A stretch of 64,000 nt of DNA, from NCBI RefSeq assembly GCF_035989885.1, contig NZ_CP108518.1:5881001-5945000 (forward strand). The letters run 5' to 3'. Shown here piece after piece: positions 26,014 to 34,691 of this stretch. The stretch comes from Streptomyces sp. NBC_01232. Lineage in GTDB: Bacteria > Actinomycetota > Actinomycetes > Streptomycetales > Streptomycetaceae. A program made the translations under genes and the position numbers. The stretch's first letter is position 1, and each line of letters opens with the position of its first letter. A model generated the notes under the pieces. It did not search any database and was not told the DNA's origin. It worked only from the letters and a program-made list of their open reading frames with translations.

Positions 26014-27111
26014 ATGAGCACCACCAAGAAGATCGCGGGTGCCGCGCTCGCGGCCGCGCTCGGCGTCACCACGCTCAGCGCATGCGGCGGCGACGCCAAG
26101 GACAAGACCGCGGGCGCGAGCGACGCCCCGAAGTCCACAACCGTCACGCTGGTCTCCCACGACTCCTTCAACGTGACCGACGCGGTCCTCAAGGAGTTCG
26201 AGCAGCAGAGCGGCTACACCGTCAAGACGCTGAAGGCCGGGGACGCGGGCGCCGCGCTCAACCAGGAGATCCTCACCAAGGGCTCCCCGCGCGGTGACGT
26301 CTTCTTCGGCGTGGACAACACCCTCCTCTCGCGCGCCCTCGACAACGGCATCTTCACGCCGTACGAGGCCAAGGGCCTCGCCGGGGTGAAGCCCGAGTAC
26401 GTGCTCGACAAGGAGCACCGGGTCACCCCGATCGACTCCGGTGACATCTGCGTCAACTACGACAAGGCCTACTTCGCCGAGAAGAAGATCGCCCCGCCGC
26501 AGACGCTGGACGACCTGGTCAAGCCGGAGTACAAGAACCTGCTGGTCACCGAGAACGCCGCGACCTCCTCGCCCGGCCTCGGCTTCCTGCTCGCCTCCGT
26601 CGGCAAGTACGGCGAGGAGGGCTGGAAGGACTACTGGAGCAAGCTGAAGGCCAACGGCGTCGAGGTCGTCGACGGCTGGGAGCAGGCCTACAACGAGCGC
26701 TTCTCCGGCTCCGCCGGCGGCAAGAAGGCCAAGGGCGACCGCCCGCTGGTCGTCTCCTACGCCTCCAGCCCTCCGGTCGAGGTGCTGTACGGCGAGCCGC
26801 AGCCGGCCGAGGCCCCCACGGGCGTCTCCACCGGCACCTGCTTCCGGCAGATCGAGTTCGCGGGCCTGCTCAAGGGCGCCAAGAACGAGGAGGGCGGCAA
26901 GGCCCTCGTGGACTTCCTGATCAGCAAGAAGTTCCAGGAGGACATGCCTCTCCAGATGTTCGTGAACCCCGTGACGAAGGACGCCGCCCTGCCGGAGCTG
27001 TTCACCAAGCACGGTGTGGTGATCGAGAAGCCCGAGAACGTGGCTCCCGAGACCATCGCCAAGAACCGTGAGCAGTGGGTCAAGGCATGGACCTCGCTCG
27101 TCGTGAAGTAG
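26014..27111 (+). CDS. thiB: Thiamine ABC transporter substrate-binding lipoprotein
   Basis: The 365-residue protein is an exported lipoprotein: MSTTKKIAGAALAAALGVTTLSACGG has a signal peptide ending in the lipobox LSAC. The mature part is an iron/thiamine-type periplasmic-binding fold (LVSHDSFNVTDAVLKEFEQQSGYTVK, SPRGDVFFGVDNTLLSRA, IDSGDICVNYDK, SPGLGFLLASVGKYGEEGW). This matches ThiB/TbpA proteins, which bind thiamine and its phosphates. Location directly behind a TPP riboswitch supports the assignment. The ATG has AGGAGG nine bases upstream. It is first in thiBPQ and overlaps thiP. Confidence 0.93.
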   Translation: MSTTKKIAGAALAAALGVTTLSACGGDAKDKTAGASDAPKSTTVTLVSHDSFNVTDAVLKEFEQQSGYTVKTLKAGDAGAALNQEILTKGSPRGDVFFGVDNTLLSRALDNGIFTPYEAKGLAGVKPEYVLDKEHRVTPIDSGDICVNYDKAYFAEKKIAPPQTLDDLVKPEYKNLLVTENAATSSPGLGFLLASVGKYGEEGWKDYWSKLKANGVEVVDGWEQAYNERFSGSAGGKKAKGDRPLVVSYASSPPVEVLYGEPQPAEAPTGVSTGTCFRQIEFAGLLKGAKNEEGGKALVDFLISKKFQEDMPLQMFVNPVTKDAALPELFTKHGVVIEKPENVAPETIAKNREQWVKAWTSLVVK

Positions 27112-28823
27112 GCGGTACCAAGGAGCCGGGCGCGGCGTCGGGGGGCGCCGCGCCGGGCCCCGGCCCCCGCGAGGGGGCGCGGGCGACCGCCGTGCGGCTC
27201 GCCCTGATGGCCGTGCCGCTCGCGTTCTTCGGGCTGTTCTTCGCCTATCCGGTCGTCGCGATCGTCGGGCGCGGGCTCAAGACCGACGAGGGGTGGCAGT
27301 TCGGCCGGTTCGCCGAGGTGCTGGCCCGGCCCGACATCGCCGACGTGCTGTGGTTCACCACCTGGCAGGCGCTCGCCTCCACCGTGCTCACCCTGCTGAT
27401 CGCGCTGCCGGCCGCCTACGTCTTCGCGCGCTTCGAGTTCCCCGGCAAACAACTGCTGCGGGCCGTGGTGACGGTTCCCTTCGTGCTGCCGACCGTGGTG
27501 GTCGGCACCGCCTTCCTCGCCCTGCTGGGGCGCGGCGGGCTCACCGACGAACTGCTCGGCGTCCGGCTCGACACCACCGTCTGGGCGATCCTGCTCGCGC
27601 ACGTCTTCTTCAACTACGCCGTGGTCGTCCGCACGGTCGGCGGGCTGTGGGCCCAGCTCGATCCGCGCCAGGAGGAGGCCGCCCGGGTGCTGGGAGCCGG
27701 GCGGTTCACCGCCTGGCGGCGGGTGACCCTGCCCGCGCTGGCCCCTGCGGTGGCGGCCGCTTCGCTGATGGTGTTCCTGTTCACCTTCAGCTCCTTCGGC
27801 GTCGTCCTGATCCTCGGCGGGCCGTCGTACTCCACCCTGGAGGTGGAGGTCTACCGGCAGACCGCGCAGCTCCTGGACCTGCCGACGGCCGCCGTCCTGA
27901 CGATGGTGCAGTTCGCCGCGATCGGCGGGATCCTCGCCGTGCACGCCCGGACCGTGCGCAAGCGCGAAACCGCGTTGCGGCTGGTGGACCCGGGCCGCAC
28001 CACGCACCGGCCGCGCGGCTGGGCCCAGCGCACGCTGCTGGGCGGGGTGCTGCTGACCGTCGCGCTGCTGATCGTGCTGCCGCTGGGCGTACTGGTGGAG
28101 CGGTCCTTCGACGCCCCCGGCGGCTACGGTCTCGGCTACTACCGGGCCCTGCAGGACGCGGGCGCCGGCGGCGGGACCTTCCTGGTGGCGCCGCTGGAGG
28201 CGATCTGGAACTCCCTGCAGTACGCGCTCGCCGCCACCGCGATCGCGCTGGTCATCGGGGGACTCGCGGCCGCGGCCCTGACCCGGCGCGGAGGCCGCTT
28301 CGTACGCGGCTTCGACGCGCTCTTGATGCTCCCGCTCGGAGTGTCCGCCGTGACGGTGGGCTTCGGCTTCCTGATCACCCTGGACGAGCCGCCGCTCGAC
28401 CTGCGGACCTCGTGGATCCTGGTGCCGCTGGCCCAGGCGCTGGTGGGCGTGCCCTTCGTCGTACGGACCATGCTGCCGGTGCTGCGCGCCGTGGACGGCC
28501 GGCTGCGGGAGGCAGCGGCGGTGCTCGGCGCCTCGCCGCTGCGGGCCTGGCGGGAGGTGGACCTGCCGCTGGTGCGGCGGGCGCTGCTGATCGCGGCCGG
28601 GTTCGCCTTCGCGGTGTCGCTGGGGGAGTTCGGCGCGACCGTGTTCATCGCGCGGGCGGACCGGCCGACGCTGCCGGTGGCCGTGGCGCGGCTGCTGGGG
28701 CGGGCCGGGGAGCTGAACTACGGCCAGGCGATGGCGCTGAGCACGATTCTGATGCTGGTGTGCGCGGTGTCCCTGCTGCTGCTGGAGCGACTGCGGCCCG
28801 ACAAGACCTCCGGAGAGTTCTGA
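27087..28823 (+). CDS. thiP: Thiamine ABC transporter permease (fused double domain)
   Basis: The 578-residue permease has two similar membrane halves, each with a binding-protein-dependent transport EAA-type loop (EEAARVLGAGRFTAWRRVTLPAL and REAAAVLGASPLRAWREVDLPLV). About twelve hydrophobic segments are visible. Fused double permeases are typical of ThiP. The ATG at 27087 overlaps the thiB end by 25 bases. The stop overlaps the thiQ ATG (TGATG), so the three genes are coupled. Confidence 0.9.
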   Translation: MDLARREVGGTKEPGAASGGAAPGPGPREGARATAVRLALMAVPLAFFGLFFAYPVVAIVGRGLKTDEGWQFGRFAEVLARPDIADVLWFTTWQALASTVLTLLIALPAAYVFARFEFPGKQLLRAVVTVPFVLPTVVVGTAFLALLGRGGLTDELLGVRLDTTVWAILLAHVFFNYAVVVRTVGGLWAQLDPRQEEAARVLGAGRFTAWRRVTLPALAPAVAAASLMVFLFTFSSFGVVLILGGPSYSTLEVEVYRQTAQLLDLPTAAVLTMVQFAAIGGILAVHARTVRKRETALRLVDPGRTTHRPRGWAQRTLLGGVLLTVALLIVLPLGVLVERSFDAPGGYGLGYYRALQDAGAGGGTFLVAPLEAIWNSLQYALAATAIALVIGGLAAAALTRRGGRFVRGFDALLMLPLGVSAVTVGFGFLITLDEPPLDLRTSWILVPLAQALVGVPFVVRTMLPVLRAVDGRLREAAAVLGASPLRAWREVDLPLVRRALLIAAGFAFAVSLGEFGATVFIARADRPTLPVAVARLLGRAGELNYGQAMALSTILMLVCAVSLLLLERLRPDKTSGEF

Positions 28824-29860
28824 TGACACTGCTTCAGCTGGAAGGGGTGTCGGTCCGCTTCGGTGAGCGCGCGGCCCAGTACGCCCTCGACCGCGTGGAC
28901 CTCGCGGTCACCGAGCACGAGGTCGTGTGTGTCCTCGGCCCGAGCGGAAGCGGCAAGTCCACGCTGCTGCGGGTCGTCGCCGGGCTCCAGCAGGTGTCCG
29001 GGGGCCGGGTGCTGCTGGGCGGGGCCGACCAGGCCGGTGTACCCGTGCACCGACGGGGCGTGGGCCTGATGTTCCAGGACCACCAGCTCTTCCCGCACCG
29101 CGACGTCGGCGCGAACGTCTCCTTCGGCCTGCGGATGCGGGGCACCGGGCGCGCCTCGTGCGCGGACCGGGTCACGCAGCTGCTGGACCTGGTCGGGCTG
29201 CCCGGTGCCCAGGGCCGGGCGGTGGCCTCCCTGTCGGGGGGCGAGCAGCAGCGGGTGGCGCTGGCCCGGGCGCTGGCGCCGTCGCCGCGGCTGCTGATGC
29301 TGGACGAACCGCTGGGGCAACTGGACCGCGGGCTGCGGGAGCGGCTCGTGGTGGAGCTGAGGGGTCTGTTCTCCCGCCTGGGCACGACCGTACTGGCCGT
29401 CACGCACGACCAGGGCGAGGCCTTCGCCCTGGCCGACCGGGTGGTGGTGATGCGGGACGGCCGGATCGCGCAGGCCGGCACCCCGCTGGAGGTGTGGCAG
29501 CGGCCCGCGTCGGAATTCGTGGCCCGCTTCCTCGGCTTCGAGAACGTGGTCCCGGCCGTGGTCTCGGGCACGGAGGCCGCCACCGCATGGGGCGGCGTCC
29601 CGGTACCGGCCGGATCCCCCGAAGGGGAGCAGCGGCTGCTGATCCGCCCGGCGGGGGTCGTGCTCTGCGCGGCGGGCCTGCGGTGCGAGGTGGTGTCCCG
29701 CACCTTCCGCGGCACGCACGTCGCGCTGCAGCTGCGGCCGGAGGCGGGACCGCTGCTGGAGGCCGAGTGCGAGCTGGCGGGGGCGCCGGCCGTGGGGGAC
29801 CGGGTCGCGGTGACCTTCACCCCCGCCGAGGTGGTCGTACTTCCGCAGGACACGCCCTAG
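28823..29860 (+). CDS. thiQ: Thiamine ABC transporter ATP-binding protein
   Basis: This 345-residue ABC ATPase has Walker A GPSGSGKST (about 38-46), the Q-loop FQDHQLFPHRDV, signature LSGGEQQRVALARAL, Walker B LLMLDEPLGQLD and the switch His in VTHDQGEA. A C-terminal extension of about 110 residues with beta-rich character resembles the regulatory TOBE-like domain. The fusion is larger than enterobacterial ThiQ. The stop codon shares the CTAG sequence with the stop of the convergent P450 gene. Confidence 0.92.
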   Translation: MTLLQLEGVSVRFGERAAQYALDRVDLAVTEHEVVCVLGPSGSGKSTLLRVVAGLQQVSGGRVLLGGADQAGVPVHRRGVGLMFQDHQLFPHRDVGANVSFGLRMRGTGRASCADRVTQLLDLVGLPGAQGRAVASLSGGEQQRVALARALAPSPRLLMLDEPLGQLDRGLRERLVVELRGLFSRLGTTVLAVTHDQGEAFALADRVVVMRDGRIAQAGTPLEVWQRPASEFVARFLGFENVVPAVVSGTEAATAWGGVPVPAGSPEGEQRLLIRPAGVVLCAAGLRCEVVSRTFRGTHVALQLRPEAGPLLEAECELAGAPAVGDRVAVTFTPAEVVVLPQDTP

Positions 29861-31101
29861 GGACGGATGCCGTCGCAGGCGATCTGCAGGTGGCGCGGGC
29901 CGCGCAGGACCGCGTTCTGGCGGTAGGGCGGCGGGTCCTCCAGCAGCCGCGGGTTCTCCAGCCGCCGGGCCAGCTCGCTCAGCGCCAGCTGGGCCTCCTG
30001 CCGGGCCAGCGGCGCCCCGAAGCAGCTGTGGATCCCGCTGCCGAGGCCGAGGTGCTGGATGTCCTTGCGGTCGGGGTCGAAGCGGTCGGGGTCCTCGAAG
30101 CGCTTCGGGTCGCGGTTCCCGGAGGCCAGCATCAGCCACAGGGAAGCGCCCTTGGGGATGGTGACACCGGCGACCTCGATGTCGGAGAGGGTGGTGCGCT
30201 GGGGCAGCAGCTGCACGGGCGGCTCGTACCGCAGGAGTTCCTCGACGATCGGGACCGCCAGGTCCGGGTCGTCGCGCAGCCGCCCGAGGGCCTCCGGGTG
30301 GCGCAGCAGGGTCAGCATGCCGTTGGTGATGAGGTTGACCGTGGTCTCGTGGCCCGCGATCAGCAGCAGCGCGGAGGTGCTGAGCGCCTCCATGGTGGTC
30401 ATCGCACCGTCCGGGCCGTCCGCCGTCGCCAGCTGGGACAGCATGTCGTCGCCCGGCTTCTTGCGGCGCTCCTCGATCAGCCCGGCCAGGTACATGCCCA
30501 GTTCCATCCGGGCGTCCATGGAGCCCTTCCCGTGCTGCGTGGGGTCCGCGTCCGGGTCGGGGTCCAGGCTGGCGGCCAGGGTCTCCGCCCACACGTGGAA
30601 ACGGGGCTCGTCCTCGCGGGGGATGCCGAGGAGTCGGCAGATGACGGTGACCGGGAAGGGGTACGCGAACTGGTCGACGAGGTCGATCCGGTCCAGCCGG
30701 CCCGTCTCCACGATGCCGTCGATGAGCCCGGAGACGAGGCCGCCGAGTTCGTCCCGCATGTCGTGCACCCGGTGCGGGGCGTGCGGCGGTCCGAACGGCC
30801 GGTTCGTCATCCGCCGCAGCCGGTCGTGGTCGGGCGGGTCGAGCTTGAGGAAGGAGGGCGGCAGGGTCGTCCCCTCCTCCTCGTCCTGGCCCAGCGGATC
30901 GTCCCCGGTGGCCTTGAGGTTCTTGGCGTCGGAGCTGATCCGCGGGTCGTGCAGAAGGCTGTGGATCTCGTAGTACGTGCTGATGACGTACGGTCCGTCC
31001 CCGTCGTGGGACACCGGAGTCTTGCGCAGTTCCTCGTACAGCGGGTACGGATTCGCGCGGTTCGCGTAGTCGATGATCTCCCGCAGCAGGGCTTGTGTCA
31101 T
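29857..31101 (-). CDS. Cytochrome P450
   Basis: The 414-residue soluble P450 has the oxygen-binding I-helix motif AGHETTVNL (about 247-255), the ExxR motif in EELLRYEPP, and the heme-ligand loop LGSGIHSCFGAPLAR with Cys at about 360. It lies third in the operon ferredoxin, ferredoxin reductase, P450, so the electron donors are encoded with it. The oxidised substrate is not deducible. The leader contains a 9-base repeat (TCCTCGTGA) giving two GAGGA sequences on the coding strand, one well placed as a ribosome site. The stop overlaps the thiQ stop on the opposite strand. Confidence 0.94.
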   Translation of the reverse strand: MTQALLREIIDYANRANPYPLYEELRKTPVSHDGDGPYVISTYYEIHSLLHDPRISSDAKNLKATGDDPLGQDEEEGTTLPPSFLKLDPPDHDRLRRMTNRPFGPPHAPHRVHDMRDELGGLVSGLIDGIVETGRLDRIDLVDQFAYPFPVTVICRLLGIPREDEPRFHVWAETLAASLDPDPDADPTQHGKGSMDARMELGMYLAGLIEERRKKPGDDMLSQLATADGPDGAMTTMEALSTSALLLIAGHETTVNLITNGMLTLLRHPEALGRLRDDPDLAVPIVEELLRYEPPVQLLPQRTTLSDIEVAGVTIPKGASLWLMLASGNRDPKRFEDPDRFDPDRKDIQHLGLGSGIHSCFGAPLARQEAQLALSELARRLENPRLLEDPPPYRQNAVLRGPRHLQIACDGIRP

Positions 31102-31165
31102 GACAGGTCCTCGTGATCCTCGTGATCCTCGGGGGACGGCGCGGTGCCGCGCGGCCGGTGGTGCG

Positions 31166-31208
31166 CGGGGGCGAAGGTCATCTTCCGGGGGTGAAGGTCA
31201 TCTTCCGG
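31166..31208 (-). repeat. 20-base-period tandem duplication at the ferredoxin reductase 3' end
   Basis: Bases 31166-31188 match 31186-31208 at 22 of 23 positions (mismatch 31172/31192). The duplicated unit GAAGGTCATCTTCCGG lies over the reductase stop codon. A 20-base insertion shifts the frame; without it the reductase frame would continue to a stop at 31098-31100, overlapping the P450 start codon. Confidence 0.9.
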
Positions 31209-32581
31209 TCGGCCGGCGAATAGCCGCTCAGCGTGATGGTCGGCCCGTGGGTGGGGACCGAGGGGTCCGGGAAGTCGGCCGGCAGCGGCTTGATCCCGTC
31301 GGACCTGCGGTCCACCGTCGAGAACGGCGGCGGGAACGGCTCGGTGCCCTCGATCTGCTGCTCGTAGAACGGCAGCCACCGGCAGTTGTCGAAGGTGACG
31401 GCGGCGATCGTCCGCCCCTGGTAGCCGTACACGGCCGCGAAGCGGCGCTCGGCGAGCGAGCCCTGGGTGATGAGGATCTCGGTGCCCATCGGAGGTACCC
31501 CGACCGACTTGATGTTCACACCGAACTGCGAGGACCAGAACGCCGGAACCCACAGGTGGGGGCGGCGGTCGGCACTCTCGCTGAGCATGTTGTGCGCGGC
31601 GGTGTCCGCCTGGGCGACCGCGTTGCCCCAGTGCTCCAGCGACAGGAACTGGTAGCCGAACAGGGCGTGCGGGGAGCGGGCCACGTCACCCGCCACGTAG
31701 ATGTCATCGGTGACGATGCCCCGCACGTCGAAGGCCCGGCAGCCCGCGTCGCAGGCGATGCCCCGCGGGCCCGCGCCCAGCCCGGAACCGGCGAGCCACT
31801 CGGTGTTGCGCTGCGCGCCCAGCGAGACGACCACGACGTCCGCCTCCACGGTGGAACCGTCGGAGAGGTGGGCGGCGCGGACCCGCCCGGAGGGGTCGCC
31901 CTCCAGTGAGGTCACCATGACACCGGTGCGCAGGTCGACGCCGTGCTCCCGGTGCATCTCGGCCGCCACCTCGCCGATGACCCCTCCCAGCGCACCGACC
32001 AGCGGCGCCGCGCCCCGTTCGGCGACGGTGACGTCCAGGCCGCGCTCCCGGCAGGCGGAGGCGATCTCCGACCCGGTGAACCCGGCGCCGATGACCAGGA
32101 CCCGGCGGGGACCGGCGGCCAGCGCCCGTTGCAGCCCTTCGCCGTCGTCGCGGGTGCGCAGCACGAAGACACCCTGGAGGGCGCCTTCCTCGGCGTTGGG
32201 CCAGGGCCGGGCGCGCACTCCGGTGGCGATGAGCAGCCGGTCGTACTCGACCTCGTCGCCGTTGCCGAGCCGGACCCGGCGGCCGGCCATGTCCAGGCCC
32301 GTGGCCGGGACACCCAGGCGCCAGTCGGCGTCGATCGCCCGGCGGCGGGGGAGCGCCGTGCGGTCGGCGACCGCGTTGCCCAGCAGGACCTGCTTGGACA
32401 GCGGGGGCCGGTCGTACGGCTCGTACGGCTCGTCGCCGATCATCGTGAGCGAACCGGCGAAGCCCTTCTCGCGCATGGTCTCGGCGGCTCGCAGACCGGC
32501 CAGCGAAGCGCCGACGACGACGATGCGGCCCTCGCGCTTGAGGTGCTCCAGGGATCCGTCGCGTGTTCCTGCACCGCTCAC
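31178..32581 (-). CDS. FAD-dependent ferredoxin reductase of the P450 operon
   Basis: The 467-residue flavoprotein passes electrons from NAD(P)H to the adjacent ferredoxin. It has an N-terminal FAD motif (IVVVGASLAGLRAAETMREKGF), a second dinucleotide motif (VLVIGAGFTGSEIASACRERGLDVTVAE) and the FAD-contacting DDIYVAGDVARSPHALF. The GTG at 32581 has GGAGG just upstream and overlaps the ferredoxin stop (GTGA). The C-terminus ends RKMTFTPGR inside a tandem duplication and appears shortened by about 20 residues relative to the frame that would otherwise run to the P450 start. Core domains are intact. Confidence 0.92.
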   Translation of the reverse strand: MSGAGTRDGSLEHLKREGRIVVVGASLAGLRAAETMREKGFAGSLTMIGDEPYEPYDRPPLSKQVLLGNAVADRTALPRRRAIDADWRLGVPATGLDMAGRRVRLGNGDEVEYDRLLIATGVRARPWPNAEEGALQGVFVLRTRDDGEGLQRALAAGPRRVLVIGAGFTGSEIASACRERGLDVTVAERGAAPLVGALGGVIGEVAAEMHREHGVDLRTGVMVTSLEGDPSGRVRAAHLSDGSTVEADVVVVSLGAQRNTEWLAGSGLGAGPRGIACDAGCRAFDVRGIVTDDIYVAGDVARSPHALFGYQFLSLEHWGNAVAQADTAAHNMLSESADRRPHLWVPAFWSSQFGVNIKSVGVPPMGTEILITQGSLAERRFAAVYGYQGRTIAAVTFDNCRWLPFYEQQIEGTEPFPPPFSTVDRRSDGIKPLPADFPDPSVPTHGPTITLSGYSPADRKMTFTPGR

Positions 32582-32841
32582 CGTGCGCCTCCGGAACGAG
32601 GTCCGGATCCGGCCACGGCGTCCGGGGCGGCCATGTGCGCCATGTCCTCGTCCGTGATCTCCAGGAGGATGGCCTGGACGGGACAGGCGGCCACGGCACG
32701 CAGGACGTTCTCGCGCTGCTCGGGATCGGCGTCCGGGTTGTACAGGAGCGACTCGTCGCCGTGCATGGCGAAGACGTCGGGAGCGAGGAATGCGCACTGG
32801 GCGTATCCCTGGCAGCGGTTGAGGTCGACGACAAGCCTCAT
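32578..32841 (-). CDS. 3Fe-4S-type ferredoxin
   Basis: This 87-residue acidic ferredoxin has MRLVVDLNRCQGYAQCAFLAPDVF and AACPVQAI: Cys10, Cys16 and Cys53, with Tyr rather than Cys at the central position (CxxYxxC), as in 3Fe-4S ferredoxins that feed bacterial P450s. The ATG is at 32841. It overlaps the reductase gene by four bases. With the downstream reductase and P450 it makes a complete redox chain in one operon. Confidence 0.9.
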   Translation of the reverse strand: MRLVVDLNRCQGYAQCAFLAPDVFAMHGDESLLYNPDADPEQRENVLRAVAACPVQAILLEITDEDMAHMAAPDAVAGSGPRSGGAR

Positions 32842-32962
32842 GACGGTTCCGCCTTTCCCTCGGCCGTTCATCCCCGTCGCCCCCGGACCCCCCCTGTCCG
32901 CCCCTTCCCACCAGAATGCACGCGGCGCCCACAGGCCGCCTGCCGGAGTAAGGATCCCCAGG

Positions 32963-33607
32963 TCAGGGCGGGTCGGTGCGGTCCGGAGGGGTGCGCCTGG
33001 CGGTGCCGCGGCGGACCCGCAGGATGTACAGGCTGAGGACCAGCGCCCAGGCCGGGAACAGCAGCTCGGACCAGGGCACGCCGGAACCGATGACGAGCAG
33101 GAGCAGGCCGACGACGGTGCCCAGCATGGCCAGCGGCCGCGGGAAGACGCCGAGCATCCGCCCGATGGTCGAGGTCGCGAGGACGAAGACGGCCGCCATG
33201 CGCATCGCGTACGTCGCGAGGAGGGTGTAGGCGTAGTGGCGGCCGAAGTCGGAGGGCGTGCCCTCGGCCAGCACCGTGCCGGCCGCCGCGGCAGCGGCGA
33301 ACAGGGTGGCCACGAAGACGAATCCGCTGCCGAGGAACACGGTGGCGATGAACCTGTCCTCGGCATCACCCGTGTGGGTGCGCAGGGCGCCCATGAACCA
33401 GAGGAAGAAGATGCCCGCGAAGGGCACGATCTCCAGCGCCGCCTGGACGGCCCAGCGCCGGTCCGGGTCGATGGGCACGTCGGCCGCGTCGCCCGACGGG
33501 ATGGCGATCCGCATCAGGACGATCGCCGCCGCGAGCAGCAGGGCGAAGGCGACCCCGGCCATGCCGGCCGCGCGCGGAGTGTCGAGCCGATCGGTCGTGG
33601 GCGTCAT
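32963..33607 (-). CDS. Integral membrane protein, unknown function
   Basis: The 214-residue protein has about six hydrophobic segments (roughly 14-37, 52-75, 86-113, 126-150, 159-177, 179-198) and a basic, Pro-rich C-terminal tail. I do not recognise a functional motif. It lies 121 bases upstream of the ferredoxin gene on the same strand, so co-transcription with the P450 operon is possible. It could also be independent. Confidence 0.75.
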   Translation of the reverse strand: MTPTTDRLDTPRAAGMAGVAFALLLAAAIVLMRIAIPSGDAADVPIDPDRRWAVQAALEIVPFAGIFFLWFMGALRTHTGDAEDRFIATVFLGSGFVFVATLFAAAAAAGTVLAEGTPSDFGRHYAYTLLATYAMRMAAVFVLATSTIGRMLGVFPRPLAMLGTVVGLLLLVIGSGVPWSELLFPAWALVLSLYILRVRRGTARRTPPDRTDPP

Positions 33608-33705
33608 GGACCCTCACTCTCTCCCCCGGTCCAGCAAGCGACAGCCGCTGCGGCGCCACCACCGGGGGCGGCCGACCGGGTGAGGGCACCCGGCCGGCCG
33701 GAGGG

Positions 33706-34611
33706 TCAGCCGACCGGCTGCGGCACTGGGTCCCCGGCCTCCTCCTCGGCCCCCTCGTGCTTGCCGTACCAGGCCACGGCCACCGCTCCGGCGACGGCCA
33801 GGACGAAGCCGAGGACCGCCAGCCAGGCGAGGCCGGGGCGGGAGGCGTCGCCCAGCCACAGGACGCCGATCGCGCCCGGGAGGACCGTCTCGCCGACGAC
33901 CAGGGCCGCCGTGGCGCCGTTCACGGAGCCGATCTGCAGGGCGACCGTGTGCAGGTACATGCCGCCGATGCCCGCCACCAGGATCGCGTAGAGGGCCGGG
34001 TCGGTCAGGAAGGTGCCCAGGTCGAACGGGTCCACGCCGTTCAGGATCCGGACGCCGACGCCGAGCGCGCCGAAGCCCAGGCCCGACAGCAGGCCCGCCA
34101 GGATCGCGGCGCCGCCGCCCATCAGGCGCACGACCACCGTGCCGCCCACCATCAGCACCAGGGTGATCCCCAGCAGCCACCAGTGCGTCGACATCGGCGC
34201 GTGGTGGCCGCCCTCGTGGCCCGCGGCCGTCGCCAGCAGCACGAGCGCGGCGCAGACCACACCGATCGAGGTCCATTCCTTGCGGCTCAGCCGGATGCCC
34301 AGCATCTTCACGCTCAGCACGGCCGTGATCACCAGGTTGGCGCTGATCACCGTCTGGGACAGGAAGAGGGGAAGGAGGCGGGCGGCCAGGGCCCCCAGCC
34401 CGAAGCCCACGAAGTCCAGGATCGTGCCGACGATGAATTCCCAGGTCATCGCCGCCTTTGCGGTGGACGACAGATTGGGGCCGCCGTGGGCGGTCACCCC
34501 GGCGGCGGTGGGGGACATCCGTGCGGCGCGGCGCGATCCGACGGCTTGCAGCACGGATCCCGTGCCGTAGCAGATGGACGCCGCGACAGCGGTCAGCAGG
34601 CCTATGAGCAC
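33706..34611 (-). CDS. DMT-type multidrug/metabolite transporter-like membrane protein
   Basis: This 301-residue protein has about ten hydrophobic segments in two halves, an EamA/DMT-like pattern (VLIGLLTAVAASICYGTGSVLQAVGSRRAA, LSQTVISANLVITAVLSVKMLGIRLSRKEW, NGATAALVVGETVLPGAIGVLWLGD). The second half repeats the arrangement of the first, typical of drug/metabolite transporters. A His-rich cytoplasmic or external loop (GHEGGHHAPMSTHWW) lies between halves. GTG at 34611 is preferred; TTG at 34614 opens the frame. The transported compound is unknown. The downstream membrane gene is 98 bases away. Confidence 0.75.
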   Translation of the reverse strand: MLIGLLTAVAASICYGTGSVLQAVGSRRAARMSPTAAGVTAHGGPNLSSTAKAAMTWEFIVGTILDFVGFGLGALAARLLPLFLSQTVISANLVITAVLSVKMLGIRLSRKEWTSIGVVCAALVLLATAAGHEGGHHAPMSTHWWLLGITLVLMVGGTVVVRLMGGGAAILAGLLSGLGFGALGVGVRILNGVDPFDLGTFLTDPALYAILVAGIGGMYLHTVALQIGSVNGATAALVVGETVLPGAIGVLWLGDASRPGLAWLAVLGFVLAVAGAVAVAWYGKHEGAEEEAGDPVPQPVG

Positions 34612-34623
34612 CAAGGGCTCCGT

Positions 34624-34663
34624 TCACGTCTGGCAGGTTTTGCGGTACCTCTACCAGACGTGA
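34624..34663 (-). terminator. Hairpin between the LOG gene and the transporter
   Basis: TCACGTCTGG (34624-34633) pairs with CCAGACGTGA (34654-34663), loop 20 bases. It lies 28 bases downstream of the LOG-family gene stop and just upstream of the transporter start. A terminator for the former is the simplest reading; an operator for the latter is possible. Confidence 0.6.
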
Positions 34664-34691
34664 GAACGGGCCGGGTAGTTGCTTCCGTGGC

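Noticed and set aside
31098..31553. 151-codon minus-strand frame ending at the P450 start as a separate gene
   Set aside because: It is an alternative frame of the reductase 3' end; only its last portion is of interest, as the likely ancestral C-terminus before the duplication.
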